This document shows, piece after piece, positions 8,192-18,689 of a stretch of 64,000 nt of DNA (position 1 is the stretch's first letter; the number at the start of each line of letters is the position of its first letter). Origin of the DNA: Jatrophihabitans_A sp035248685 (GTDB lineage: Bacteria; Actinomycetota; Actinomycetes; Mycobacteriales; Jatrophihabitantaceae); NCBI GenBank assembly GCA_035248685.1, contig DATFHF010000082.1:19932-83931 (forward strand), written 5' to 3'. The notes beneath the pieces are model-generated. The model did not search any database. It was not told where the DNA came from and saw nothing but the letters and a program-made list of their open reading frames with translations. The translations under genes and the position numbers were made by a program.

Positions 8192-8932
8192 TCAGCCGCG
8201 CTGAAGCGCCTGACAGATCGCGATCGATTCCCGGGCCCCCAACTCGACCGCCCGTGCGCAATGCTGGATCCAGCGCACCACCGCGGCCGGCTCGCCACTG
8301 CGGTAGTCGGCCAGCGCCTGCTCGAACTCACTGCGTAGCTCCAGGTGCCCGACCTCGAACACGACCAGGGACTTCGGGTCCAGACCGCGATCGATCAGGG
8401 TCAGCCGAGCGGCCGCCCGGGCTACCACTGCCGAGGCCGGGGCGAAGGCATCCAGGCTGATCAGCTCGGCCTGGACGACCGCGGCGACCAGCACCGCCGG
8501 GGCCTTGGTCGCGGCTAGTACCTCAGCCAGCGTGTCCAACCGGTGCACGACCTCCGGGTCCGGGCGGGGACGTCCCAGTAGATCGGACGCGACCAGATCG
8601 GCCGCGGCCAGTGCGTGCAGCCGAGCCAACACCTGCCGGTGCGCCCGAGGCCAGATGTCGGCGAGTGAGGCGAGCTTCGCCGAGACCCGCAACGCGCCCT
8701 GCACGATCGGATCGGTAGCGGTGCCGGCCCTAACCTCGTGCAACCCGGCTGGCGAACCAGCCAGCGCGGCCGAGGCCCAGGCGCCCCGCAGCAGCGACTC
8801 GGCCGACACGTCGGACGAACGCCGGCGCAGCACCCGGTTGCCGAGCAGGGCATCCACCGCACGCCGGCTGTCGGCGACCGCTTCGGCCGCGCCGGGCAGC
8901 TCGAGTAGTGGGGAGAGCGGGTCGGCGGGCAC
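8192..8932 (-). CDS. Conserved actinobacterial protein of unknown function (position of Rv3662c)
   Basis: 246 residues, alanine- and leucine-rich and probably all-helical. It has 'SAESLLRGAWASAALAGSP' near residues 43-61 and 'VVFEVGHLELRSEF' near residues 190-203. I recall homologues in this place, between the HAD phosphatase and acs, annotated variously as oxidoreductase or hypothetical. The N-terminal 'SA.L.GS' recalls the start of Fic-fold proteins, but the Fic motif HPFxxGNG is absent. No catalytic motif can be named. It runs opposite to both flanking genes. Confidence 0.75.
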   Translation of the reverse strand: MPADPLSPLLELPGAAEAVADSRRAVDALLGNRVLRRRSSDVSAESLLRGAWASAALAGSPAGLHEVRAGTATDPIVQGALRVSAKLASLADIWPRAHRQVLARLHALAAADLVASDLLGRPRPDPEVVHRLDTLAEVLAATKAPAVLVAAVVQAELISLDAFAPASAVVARAAARLTLIDRGLDPKSLVVFEVGHLELRSEFEQALADYRSGEPAAVVRWIQHCARAVELGARESIAICQALQRG

Positions 8933-9078
8933 CCCAGCACGCTATCGCCCTACCCGGTCGAGTCGGTCGCTGTCCACAGCCGGAACCCGCCGTCCACACC
9001 TGCGGGGGCCCGGCTTTCCGGCAGCCGGTAGGCGCGCTAGCGTCGAAGGGACACCGGACACCAGCCGAGGAGCGCGAG

Positions 9079-11046
<1,968 letters not shown>

Positions 11047-11049
11047 CGC

Positions 11050-11775
11050 TCAGCGGTGGGCGTCCGGTGACGAGGGTCCGGGCTGGCCAGCCGGTCGTAC
11101 CGTCAGATCGGTGATGGTGGCATCGGTCGGCAGGCTCAGCACCGAGGCGATCACCGCGGCCACGGTGTCCGGACGCAGGTAGTGCTGCTCGACGTAGTCG
11201 CCGGCCTCGGCGGTACGGACCAGGCGCTGCATGTCGGTCGCGGTGCGGCCGGGGTAGACCGAGCAGACCCGGATACCGGGCTCCTCCTGCCGCAGCGCGT
11301 CGGCGTAGCCGCGCAGCGCGAACTTCGACACCCCATAGCTGGACAGTGGCGGTCGGGCATTGAGCCCGGAGCCGGAGTTGACCAGCACAACGGTGGCGGC
11401 CGCTGCCCGGAGCGCAGGCAACCAGTACCGGATCAGCTCCGCGGCGGCCAGCACGTTCACCGTGAACTGGTCGGTGAAGTCGGCCGGGCCGGCGCCGGCC
11501 AACGGGCCGGGCCGAACGATGCCGGCACAGTGCACCAGGCCGTCCAGCTTGGGCAGCTCAGCCAGCAACGGTCGCAGTGCTTGTGGGTAGCCGGCGAAGT
11601 CGGTCAGGTCCAGCTCGACCTGGCCGGCCAGCGCCGACGCACCGGACGAGCCGGCACCGATCGCCGAACCGGCCGGTCGGACGATGCCGTACACCCGATG
11701 ACCGTCCTCGGTCAGCCGCCGGGCCAGCGCCTGCCCGATCCCGCGCCGGGTCCCGGTAATCAGGTAGCTGCCCAT
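11050..11775 (-). CDS. Short-chain dehydrogenase/reductase
   Basis: 241 residues, the usual SDR length. The Rossmann motif is 'GTRRGIGQALA' near residues 8-18. 'VHCAGIVRPG' stands for NNAG, 'LVNSGSG' supplies the catalytic Ser, and 'YGVSKFALRG' gives the YxxxK pair. It is therefore an NAD(P)-dependent oxidoreductase, but the substrate cannot be told. Divergent from the following holin-superfamily gene. Confidence 0.9.
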   Translation of the reverse strand: MGSYLITGTRRGIGQALARRLTEDGHRVYGIVRPAGSAIGAGSSGASALAGQVELDLTDFAGYPQALRPLLAELPKLDGLVHCAGIVRPGPLAGAGPADFTDQFTVNVLAAAELIRYWLPALRAAAATVVLVNSGSGLNARPPLSSYGVSKFALRGYADALRQEEPGIRVCSVYPGRTATDMQRLVRTAEAGDYVEQHYLRPDTVAAVIASVLSLPTDATITDLTVRPAGQPGPSSPDAHR

Positions 11776-11890
11776 AGCCGCCCACCCTAATCAGTGCGGC
11801 CGGCTGACCTGCCGACGCAATCGTCCGATGTCGGCGATGGCACGCACCGCGTAAGGTTTCACTCATAGCCAACGGAAGGATGACGAGGCG

Positions 11891-12370
11891 ATGACGGCGT
11901 ACGACTACTCGTCCCGAGACTCAACGCGGGCGTCAGCTTCCCTGCAGGTGGGCCAGGATCCGGAACAGCCGAGCATCGGAACCCTGGTGGCCGACGCCTC
12001 GGCCAACTTCAGCAAGGTGCTGCACGGCGAGATCGAACTGGCCAAGCTCGAGATCACCTCATCGGTCAAAAACGCCGGTACCGGGGCCGGCATGTTCGGC
12101 GCCGCCGGGGTGCTGCTGGTCTTCTCGCTGACCTTCGGCCTGATCGCACTTGCCGAAGGCCTCGTCACGATCGGCCTATGGCGGTGGCTGGCCTACCTCA
12201 TCGTTTTCGGGTTCCTGGTGCTGCTCGCCAGCATTTTGATCTTGATCGGTATCCGCAAGGTCAAGCGGGTCAAGGCCCCGAAGCAGACCATCGAGACCAC
12301 CAAATCCACGGTGACAGCACTGCGGGAGGCCACCAGCACGCACGAACCCGGTCACCGAGCCGGACGATAA
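11891..12370 (+). CDS. Actinobacterial holin-X / superfamily III-like membrane protein
   Basis: 159 residues. An N-terminal soluble stretch contains 'IGTLVADASANFSKVLHGEIELAKLEI', the signature of the PF07332/DUF1469 family. Two transmembrane segments follow (about 75-97 and 104-124) with a basic C-terminal tail. Despite the family name there is no phage context here; the gene sits in core synteny (compare Rv3669). Its role is unknown, perhaps membrane or cell-envelope related. ATG at 11891 follows GGAAGGATGACGAGG. Confidence 0.8.
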   Translation: MTAYDYSSRDSTRASASLQVGQDPEQPSIGTLVADASANFSKVLHGEIELAKLEITSSVKNAGTGAGMFGAAGVLLVFSLTFGLIALAEGLVTIGLWRWLAYLIVFGFLVLLASILILIGIRKVKRVKAPKQTIETTKSTVTALREATSTHEPGHRAGR

Positions 12371-12418
12371 GCCGCGCGACTCTCACCTGCTTGCGCAAGC
12401 CAACCGTGGAACAACGCG

Positions 12419-13342
12419 ATGACTAGCCCGGACGAGTCCGTCATTCTCGTCGAAGGTCCCTGGATCCATCGGACCATTCGCGCTAACGGCATCGCGCTGC
12501 ATGTCGCTGCGGCAGGCGCCGGCCCGCTGGTGCTGTTGCTGCACGGGTTTCCCACCTTCTGGTGGACCTGGTCCCGCCAGCTGCTGGATCTGGCCGAGGC
12601 CGGCTATCGGGCGGTGGCGGTTGACCTGCGTGGTTACGGCGCCTCGGACAAGACCCCCCGCGGCTACGACGCGAGCACGTTGGCCGCCGACATCGCGCAA
12701 CTGGTGACCGCGCTCGGCGAAACCGACGCGGTCCTGGTCGGCAACGACGTAGGCGGCCTGCTGGCCTGGACGGTGGCGGCCCAGCATCCACAGGTGGTGC
12801 GCCGAATCGCGGTCCTCGGTGCCGCCCATCCGTTGCGGTTACGGCATTCCGTACTGACCGACTGGCGGGGCCAGCGGCGGGCCTCCGGCTACGCGCTGGC
12901 CAAGTTCCAGCTGCCCCGGCTCGGTGAACGGCTGCTCACCAGGGACTCGGGCTACCTGCTGCAGCTGTTCGGTAACTGGTCCGGACCACGGTGGCGGGGC
13001 AGCGCGGACTACCGGCCGACGGTCGAGCGCTATGCCGAGGCGATGCGCATCCACCCGGTCGCGCACTGCTCGCTGGAGTTCTTCCGCTGGGTGGTGCGTT
13101 CGATGCCACGGCCGGACGGACGCGCCTACGCCCGTTCCATGCAACAGCCGATCGACCGGCCGGTGCTACAACTGCACGGCGAACTGGACGGCTGCGTGCT
13201 GGCAAGCACCGCACAGGGCTCATCGCGCTATGTCTGCGCCGACTACGAGTGGCGGCTGCTGCCCGGTGACGGGCACTTTCCACAGCACGAGTCCCCCGAC
13301 CAGGTATCGGCCGAACTGATCCGGTGGGCCAAGCTCGGCTAA
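12419..13342 (+). CDS. Alpha/beta hydrolase, epoxide-hydrolase-like (EphE-type)
   Basis: 307 residues. The oxyanion loop is 'HGFPTFWWTW' (42-51), the nucleophile elbow is 'GNDVGG' with Asp110, and the histidine is His286 in 'GDGHFPQHE'. An aspartate nucleophile with HGFP fits epoxide hydrolases and haloalkane dehalogenases rather than esterases. A cap domain lies at about 140-240. It faces marP on the opposite strand, as ephE (Rv3670) does in M. tuberculosis. The substrate is unknown. Confidence 0.88.
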   Translation: MTSPDESVILVEGPWIHRTIRANGIALHVAAAGAGPLVLLLHGFPTFWWTWSRQLLDLAEAGYRAVAVDLRGYGASDKTPRGYDASTLAADIAQLVTALGETDAVLVGNDVGGLLAWTVAAQHPQVVRRIAVLGAAHPLRLRHSVLTDWRGQRRASGYALAKFQLPRLGERLLTRDSGYLLQLFGNWSGPRWRGSADYRPTVERYAEAMRIHPVAHCSLEFFRWVVRSMPRPDGRAYARSMQQPIDRPVLQLHGELDGCVLASTAQGSSRYVCADYEWRLLPGDGHFPQHESPDQVSAELIRWAKLG

Positions 13343-13369
13343 CTGCATGCGCCCGGCCGAGAGCCGCCG

Positions 13370-13405
13370 GCCAAGCTGGCCAAGCTGGCCAAGCTGGCCA
13401 AGCCG
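13370..13405. repeat. 9-bp tandem repeat, four units
   Basis: GCCAAGCTG occurs three times exactly and a fourth time with one change (GCCAAGCCG), in the short gap between two convergent genes. It is probably slippage-derived; no function is apparent. Confidence 0.85.
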
Positions 13406-13411
13406 AAGAGG

Positions 13412-14596
13412 CTAAACGCAGTCGCCGGTACTGACCGGGCTGGTAGCCGTCCGTCCGCGAATGGCGTCGCCGGCCACTTCCTCGGCGGTCAGCACGAAAC
13501 CGGTATCGGCCGAGTCCAGCGCCGATGCGAACACGACGCCGAGCACTCGGCCCGAGGTGTCGATCAGCGGGCCGCCGGAGTTGCCGGCCCGGACCACCGA
13601 CCGAACCGTGTAGATATCCCGGTCGACCGACAGCTGGCCGTAGATGTCGTGGCCGGTAATCCGTTCCCGGTCCCGGATCCGGGCCGGCCGCACGTCGAAC
13701 GGTCCGTCCTGCGGGTAGCCGAGCACGATGGCGTCCTGCCCGGACTGAGCGGCCTCGGCCGACAGCGACAGCGGCCGGACGGCCAGGCCCGGCACCCGGA
13801 GCACGGCGATGTCCCGGCCCGGATCGAACAGCACGACCTGGCTGTTCAGCCAGCCATCCGGGCCCTGCACCCGGACCGAACTGGCGCCGGCGACCACGTG
13901 CGCGTTGGTCAGCACCCGTTCCGGAGCGAAGACAAAGCTGGAACCCTCGATGCCCCGGTCGCAGCTGCGGGCAACCGAATGAACCTTCAACACCGAGCCG
14001 CGGGCCGATGCCACCGCGGCCGAGTGCAGCAGCGTCGGGTCGGCGGGCGGCACGTCCACGATCCGGGTCGGCTGAAGGGTGCCGAAGACCTGCGGGAACC
14101 CGCTGCGGTCAACGAACAGCCGCAGCGAGCTGTAGAGGTTGCGCACGCTGGTGGGCAGCGCATCGTCTACCGCCCGAATGATCACCGACCGGCGGACCTC
14201 ACCGGCGACGGTCGGGTACGGTGCGACGGCCAGCGGCACCGCCACCATCCAGGCCACCATCAGCACGGCCAGTACCGAGAACAGCCCACCGACCACCCGG
14301 TCCAGCTGCCAGGCCGGCCGCCAGGTCATCCGCGAGCGCAGCCGGCCACCGATCCAGACCGCGGCAAGCTGGCCGATCAGCGCGAAGAACAGCACGCAGA
14401 CGATGGCGACCGGCACCTGCGCGCCGCCGTTGGCGAGCACCCGTCCGATCGGCTTGGCCAACTGCGCGCCGACCGCCGCGCCGCCGAAGAAGCCGCCGAA
14501 CGACAGCGCGCCCAGCACCGCGCCGTTGCGGAATCCACCAATTGCATAACCCAATGCGAGCAGTACCACGACGAGGTCGAGCAGGTCTGGGTGCAC
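13412..14596 (-). CDS. marP: MarP-type membrane serine protease
   Basis: 394 residues. Four N-terminal membrane helices (about 5-125, a CvpA-like domain) are followed by a periplasmic trypsin-like protease with His233 ('TNAHVV'), Asp262 ('DIAVLRV') and Ser340 ('GNSGGPL'). Cys212 and Cys393 lie where M. tuberculosis MarP has its regulatory disulfide (as I recall, Cys214-Cys395), so redox control is likely kept. In mycobacteria MarP is needed for acid resistance and cleaves the peptidoglycan hydrolase RipA. Downstream of the Nudix and cupredoxin genes on the same strand. Confidence 0.93.
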   Translation of the reverse strand: MHPDLLDLVVVLLALGYAIGGFRNGAVLGALSFGGFFGGAAVGAQLAKPIGRVLANGGAQVPVAIVCVLFFALIGQLAAVWIGGRLRSRMTWRPAWQLDRVVGGLFSVLAVLMVAWMVAVPLAVAPYPTVAGEVRRSVIIRAVDDALPTSVRNLYSSLRLFVDRSGFPQVFGTLQPTRIVDVPPADPTLLHSAAVASARGSVLKVHSVARSCDRGIEGSSFVFAPERVLTNAHVVAGASSVRVQGPDGWLNSQVVLFDPGRDIAVLRVPGLAVRPLSLSAEAAQSGQDAIVLGYPQDGPFDVRPARIRDRERITGHDIYGQLSVDRDIYTVRSVVRAGNSGGPLIDTSGRVLGVVFASALDSADTGFVLTAEEVAGDAIRGRTATSPVSTGDCV

Positions 14597-14607
14597 CGCT
14601 GCGCCCG

Positions 14608-15030
14608 TCAGTCCGGTAGCACGATGAGCGTGCCGGTTTGGCCTTGCGTGATATGGATCGTGCAGACGAAGGTGTACCGGCCCGGCGCCGGCGCGGTGAA
14701 CTCCACCGACCGGGATTGGCCCGGCATCACCAGCGGCACATTGTCGTCCGGGAAGCCGGTCAACGACCAGTCGTGCGGAGCACCGGTGCCGGTGTGGGTC
14801 AGCGTGATCCGCACCTTGCCGGGATGCACGGTGATCGTGGACGGGTTGAACCGGTACCGCTGGTCGGCGGTGATCGTCACCTCCTGCACGCCGTCGGACA
14901 TCGACGCGGTGCTGCTGCCGGCGTGCGGTTCGCGGTTCACCGCGGCCTGGCGTTGGCAGCCGGCCAGCAGCACCGCGGGCACCAGCAGGCAGCCGGTGAC
15001 CAGCGACCGGACGATCCGAGAGCTCCGCAC
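14608..15030 (-). CDS. Cupredoxin-domain lipoprotein
   Basis: 140 residues from GTG at 15030; the longer frame from 15123 runs into the Nudix gene. A lipobox ('LLAGC', Cys near residue 24) marks it as an outer-leaflet lipoprotein. The single cupredoxin domain has His in 'GAPHDW' and 'FVCTIH' near its end. Spacing is Cys-x2-His as in plastocyanin, and the residue where plastocyanin has the axial Met is Gln ('TQGQ'). A Gln axial ligand is known from stellacyanin. It probably binds copper for periplasmic electron transfer or copper handling. In M. tuberculosis a thioredoxin-like gene occupies this neighbourhood instead. Confidence 0.8.
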   Translation of the reverse strand: MRSSRIVRSLVTGCLLVPAVLLAGCQRQAAVNREPHAGSSTASMSDGVQEVTITADQRYRFNPSTITVHPGKVRITLTHTGTGAPHDWSLTGFPDDNVPLVMPGQSRSVEFTAPAPGRYTFVCTIHITQGQTGTLIVLPD

Positions 15031-15086
15031 GTTCGCGACCGTACCCGGATCGGCTGTGCGCGCAGTCGCACCCGCCGCGCGGGCCG

Positions 15087-15758
15087 TCAATCCGCCACCG
15101 GACGAACTACCGTGCGGTCCCACGGCAGTTCCCAGCCGGCCAGCCGCAGCAGCCGGTCGATCAGGCCGGCGGTGAAACCCCAGACGAACAGGCCGCCGAC
15201 CTCGAAGCCCGGTCCGACGAAGCCGGACGGGTGCTGCACGGTGAACCGATTGGCGGGGTCGAGCAGTTGCCGGACCGGTAGCCGGCGCACCCCGGCCACC
15301 TCGGCGGTGTCCACCACCCCGACCGGGTGCGGCCGGGCCCAGTGCGCCAGCACCGGGGTGACCACAAACGCCGACGGCGGCAGGTACAGCGCGGGCAGCT
15401 CGGCCAGCACGTCCACGGTCTCCGGCCGCACGCCGACCTCTTCCTGCGCCTCGCGCAATGCGGTCGCCGCCGGCGAGGCATCGCCCGGGTCGGTGGAACC
15501 ACCCGGGAAGGCCACCTGACCGGCATGGCTACGCAGGCTCGCCGCGCGTTGCAGCACCAGCAGGTCCGCCTCGGCGGCGCCGGCCGGCGAGGCGAACAGC
15601 ATCAGCACCGCCGAGTGCCGGCCGCTGCCGTCCAGCGGTGGCAGGAATCGGGACAACTGCTCGGCCCGGACCGTCCGGGCCGCCGTGACCAGCGTCCGAA
15701 GCCAGTCCGGGACGACCTGGTCGGGCGGTTGTGCCGGGTCGACGGGGCCGGTCACCAC
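15087..15758 (-). CDS. Nudix hydrolase, CoA-diphosphatase type (NudL-like)
   Basis: 223 residues. The CoA-type signature 'LRSHAGQVAFPGG' precedes the Nudix box 'GGSTDPGDASPAATALREAQ' with 'EEVGV'. An Asp stands in the first Glu position of the box, while REAQEE is intact. The family hydrolyses CoA and its derivatives to 4'-phosphopantetheine and 3',5'-ADP; activity here is inferred. GTG start lies one base after the nth stop, so nth and this gene are co-transcribed. Confidence 0.88.
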   Translation of the reverse strand: MVTGPVDPAQPPDQVVPDWLRTLVTAARTVRAEQLSRFLPPLDGSGRHSAVLMLFASPAGAAEADLLVLQRAASLRSHAGQVAFPGGSTDPGDASPAATALREAQEEVGVRPETVDVLAELPALYLPPSAFVVTPVLAHWARPHPVGVVDTAEVAGVRRLPVRQLLDPANRFTVQHPSGFVGPGFEVGGLFVWGFTAGLIDRLLRLAGWELPWDRTVVRPVAD

Positions 15759-15759
15759 C

Positions 15760-16488
15760 TCACCCGGTCAGCTCCGGATCGATCTGGGACGGGCTCTTCA
15801 CCAGCTTGCCGGCCAGCACCGGGTTCATCTCACCGATGCCGGCCGACGGGCACAACCGCGCGATCGGGCACACTCCGCAGGCCGGCCGCTTGGCGTGGCA
15901 CATCCGCCGGCCGTGCCAGATCACCCGATGCGACATGATCGTCCATTCCTTGCGGGGAATCAGTGCCGCGATGTCGAACTCGACCTTGACCGGGTCGATG
16001 TTCTCGGTCCACCGCCAGCGCTGCGACAACCGCAGGACGTGGGTGTCCACCGTGATCCCCGGAACGTCGAAGGCATTGCCGAGCACCACGTTGGCGGTCT
16101 TGCGGCCGAAGCCGGGCAGCGTGACCAGCTCGGCGAGGGTGCCTGGCACCTGCCCGTCGAACCGCTCGACCAACTGCTGGCCGAGTTTCATCAGGTTGTT
16201 CGCCTTGGCTCGGAAGAAACCGGTCGGGTGGATCAGCTCCTCCAGTTCCTCGCGCACCGCGCCGGCATACCCGGCGGCGTCCCGGTACTTCGCGAACAGC
16301 GCAGGGGTGACCTCGTTGACCTTCTTGTCGGTGCACTGGGCGGACAGGATGGTGGCCACCGACAGCTCCAGCGGCGAGCTGAAGTTCAGTTCGCAGTGCG
16401 CGTTCGGGTAGAGCAGCGCCAGTTCCCGGTTGATCCGGCGGGCGCGGCGGGTCAGCGCGATCGAACTTTCCGTCGTTGCCGATGTCAT
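15760..16488 (-). CDS. nth: Endonuclease III
   Basis: 242 residues from the ATG at 16488; the frame extends to 16695 but that part overlaps the divergent gene at 16529. Visible are 'SAQCTDKKVN' with the catalytic lysine, the helix-hairpin-helix 'LPGFGRKTANVVLGNAF', 'VDTHVLRLSQR' with the catalytic aspartate, and the C-terminal [4Fe-4S] motif C-x6-C-x2-C-x5-C ('CHAKRPACGVCPIARLC'). It removes oxidised pyrimidines and nicks abasic sites in base-excision repair. Confidence 0.96.
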   Translation of the reverse strand: MTSATTESSIALTRRARRINRELALLYPNAHCELNFSSPLELSVATILSAQCTDKKVNEVTPALFAKYRDAAGYAGAVREELEELIHPTGFFRAKANNLMKLGQQLVERFDGQVPGTLAELVTLPGFGRKTANVVLGNAFDVPGITVDTHVLRLSQRWRWTENIDPVKVEFDIAALIPRKEWTIMSHRVIWHGRRMCHAKRPACGVCPIARLCPSAGIGEMNPVLAGKLVKSPSQIDPELTG

Positions 16489-16528
16489 CGTCACATCGGC
16501 CAGCTTATTGGGGCACAATGACAACACC

Positions 16529-16771
16529 ATGATCGGATTTCTGGTGCTGCTCTTTCCCCTGCTGCTACTGGCGTTCATGCTCGTCATGGAGCACATCGAA
16601 GAGCCGTTGACCCGGGTCGCTGAGGAGCGCGACGTGGTGGAGTTCCTCGACCACGCCAATCGGGACGAGCTGGATACCTTCGTCCGAGAAGGCACCGAGT
16701 CAGCGCTGACCAGGTTCCGCGACCGGTTGCGGATCCTGCCCCGGGCCGCCCGCCGTTCTCGGTCCCGCTGA
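16529..16771 (+). CDS. Small single-pass membrane protein
   Basis: 80 residues: a strongly hydrophobic N-terminal helix ('MIGFLVLLFPLLLLAFMLVM') followed by a charged cytoplasmic part ending in a basic tail (RAARRSRSR). It lies between nth and crp, the position of Rv3675, also a small membrane protein. Function is unknown. The 40-base gap to nth is a divergent promoter region. Confidence 0.75.
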   Translation: MIGFLVLLFPLLLLAFMLVMEHIEEPLTRVAEERDVVEFLDHANRDELDTFVREGTESALTRFRDRLRILPRAARRSRSR

Positions 16772-16880
16772 ACCGCTCCGCTGGGCGATATTGCGGGTCG
16801 CGGACCGGCGGGTTCGCACGCACCCCTAGAATCCGGCCCAGGCAGCCGTGTGAGGGTGTGCTCGACAGAGAGGGACTGGC

Positions 16881-17555
16881 GTGGACGAGGTGCTCCGCAG
16901 GGCCGGACTGTTCCAGGGCGTCGACCCGGCAGACGTCGAGGCGCTGGGCAGCCAGTTCGACGTGTTCGACGCGCCCCGGGGCACCACCCTGTTCAATGAG
17001 GGCGAACCCGGCGACAGCCTGTACATCGTGCTGTCGGGAAAGGTGAAGCTGGGCCGCAAATCCTCGGATGGACGCGAGAACCTGGTTGCGGTGATGGGTC
17101 CGGCCGACCAGTTCGGCGAGCTGTCACTGTTCGACCCGGGACCACGCACCGCAACCGCAATGGTGGTCACCGACGCCCGAGTGGCCCGGTTGCCGAAGGA
17201 AGCGCTCACCAACTGGATCACCGAACGCCCGCAGCTCGCCCTGCAACTGCTGCGGGTTGTCGCCCGCCGACTGCGGCGCACCAACACCATGCTCGCCGAC
17301 CTGATCTTCGTGGACGTGCCGGGCCGGGTCGCCAAGCAGCTGCTTCAGCTGGCCCAGCGCTTCGGATCGGTGGACGGTGGTCAGCTCCGGGTCACCCACG
17401 ACCTAACCCAGGAGGAGCTGGCCCAACTGGTCGGCGCCTCCCGGGAGACCGTCAACAAGGCGCTGGCCGACTTCGCCCAGCGCGGCTGGTTGCGTTTGGA
17501 AGGGAAGAGCGTGGTCATCCTGGACCGCGAACGGCTGGCCCGCCGCGCCCGCTAA
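16881..17555 (+). CDS. crp: Crp/Fnr-family transcription regulator
   Basis: 224 residues starting at GTG with GAGAGGGAC upstream. An N-terminal cyclic-nucleotide-binding beta-barrel includes 'FGELSLFDPGPRTATA', the phosphate-binding cassette of cAMP receptor proteins (consensus FGE(x)nRTA). A long dimer helix and a C-terminal winged helix with recognition region 'TQEELAQLVGASRETVNKAL' follow. It is the orthologue in place of M. tuberculosis Rv3676 and should be a cAMP-responsive global regulator. Confidence 0.95.
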   Translation: MDEVLRRAGLFQGVDPADVEALGSQFDVFDAPRGTTLFNEGEPGDSLYIVLSGKVKLGRKSSDGRENLVAVMGPADQFGELSLFDPGPRTATAMVVTDARVARLPKEALTNWITERPQLALQLLRVVARRLRRTNTMLADLIFVDVPGRVAKQLLQLAQRFGSVDGGQLRVTHDLTQEELAQLVGASRETVNKALADFAQRGWLRLEGKSVVILDRERLARRAR

Positions 17556-17698
17556 CCACCTTGGCTAAGGTCCGCCTCCGGCGAAAGTGATAACCGCCGT
17601 CAGCCAGAGGTCACGCTGGCTATCAACATCGGCAACTGTCGTCCACAAACAGCGATCACGGCCTCCCAAACCCTGACCGCACCGGCAGTCTCAAAGCC

Positions 17699-18607
17699 AT
17701 GTTCACTCAAGCGGCGTACCGGTCGATACCGGAGTTATCTCAGCATTCGTCCGCGGTGCTGACCCGGGCTCAGTTGGCTGCCCGAGGTTTCGGGCGCCAC
17801 CAAATCGCAGCGCAGTGCGCAGCCCACCGTTGGCAGCTCTGGGGCGCCGCCATCGTATTGCACAATGGTCCGCTAAGCAGGCGACAGCGTTGGCTAGTAG
17901 CCCGAATCAACTGCGGCCCGCAGGTCGTCCTGACCGCCTTCACCGCCGCTGAGGCATTCGGCCTACGCGGCTGGGAACGAGATCGCATACACCTGCTCGG
18001 GCCGCTCGGTACCCGTTACCCCAGCACCATCGGGCTGCCGATTCGCGTACATCGCACCCGCCGGTGGGACCCGATGGACCACATCGGCATCGTGCATCGG
18101 TTTCCTGCCGCCCTCCTGCTGGCCGCGAGCACCTTCGAGTCGGCCAGGCCGGCTTGTGGCATCCTCGCCGCCGGGGTGCAGCAGCACCTGACCACAGCCG
18201 ATGAACTCGAACAGGCGCTGCAAGCGGCCCCTCGGTTGCGGCACCGGGCGAAGTTGCTAGCCGCAGTGGCCGACATCGGCCAGGGCTCGCAAGCACTGAG
18301 CGAAATCGACTTCTTCCGGCTGTGCCGCCGGTACCGCTTGCCGTTGCCTGATCGGCAAGCCATTCGCCGGGAGGAGTCGGGCCGACGCCGCTATCTCGAC
18401 GCAAGCTGGCGACGCTACGACGGCCGGACCGTTGTCGCCGAGGTGGATGGTGCGCTCCACCTCACCGTTCGTCGCTGGTGGGACGACCAACTTCGGCAGA
18501 ACGAGCTTGCCTTGTCCGATGCGGTAGTGCTGCGCTTTCCGAGTGCCGTCGTCCGCACCGAACCCGCCAAGGTAGCGGCTCAACTGCGTCGAGCGCTCCT
18601 GCCTTGA
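17699..18607 (+). CDS. DUF559-like protein with AbiEi-type N-terminal domain
   Basis: 302 residues. The N-terminus ('SSAVLTRAQLAARGFGRHQIAAQ') is the winged-helix type found at the start of AbiEi-like proteins. The C-terminus has a Vsr/DUF559-like nuclease core: 'RRYLDASW...VVAEVDGALHLTVRRWWDDQLRQNEL', with the D...ExD...Q pattern. Such two-domain proteins are common single genes in actinobacteria. No toxin partner is beside it, so I do not call a toxin-antitoxin system. Role unknown. Confidence 0.75.
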   Translation: MFTQAAYRSIPELSQHSSAVLTRAQLAARGFGRHQIAAQCAAHRWQLWGAAIVLHNGPLSRRQRWLVARINCGPQVVLTAFTAAEAFGLRGWERDRIHLLGPLGTRYPSTIGLPIRVHRTRRWDPMDHIGIVHRFPAALLLAASTFESARPACGILAAGVQQHLTTADELEQALQAAPRLRHRAKLLAAVADIGQGSQALSEIDFFRLCRRYRLPLPDRQAIRREESGRRRYLDASWRRYDGRTVVAEVDGALHLTVRRWWDDQLRQNELALSDAVVLRFPSAVVRTEPAKVAAQLRRALLP

Positions 18608-18689
18608 AAGTAATAACGAGCGGAAGGTATGGCTCACGCGCGTTATCTCATTTGCCGGACGGGACGGACGATTGGGCGGCGCCAGGAGG

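Noticed and set aside
11891..12370. Prophage holin
   Set aside because: The family name says holin, but the gene lies in conserved core order with no phage genes nearby.
13649..15175. Plus-strand open frame of 508 codons opposite marP and the cupredoxin gene
   Set aside because: Antisense shadow; both minus-strand genes have complete catalytic or ligand motifs.
17699..18607. AbiE-type toxin-antitoxin or abortive-infection system
   Set aside because: Only the AbiEi-like N-terminal domain is present, no AbiEii nucleotidyltransferase gene is adjacent, and such fused proteins are widespread single genes in actinobacteria.
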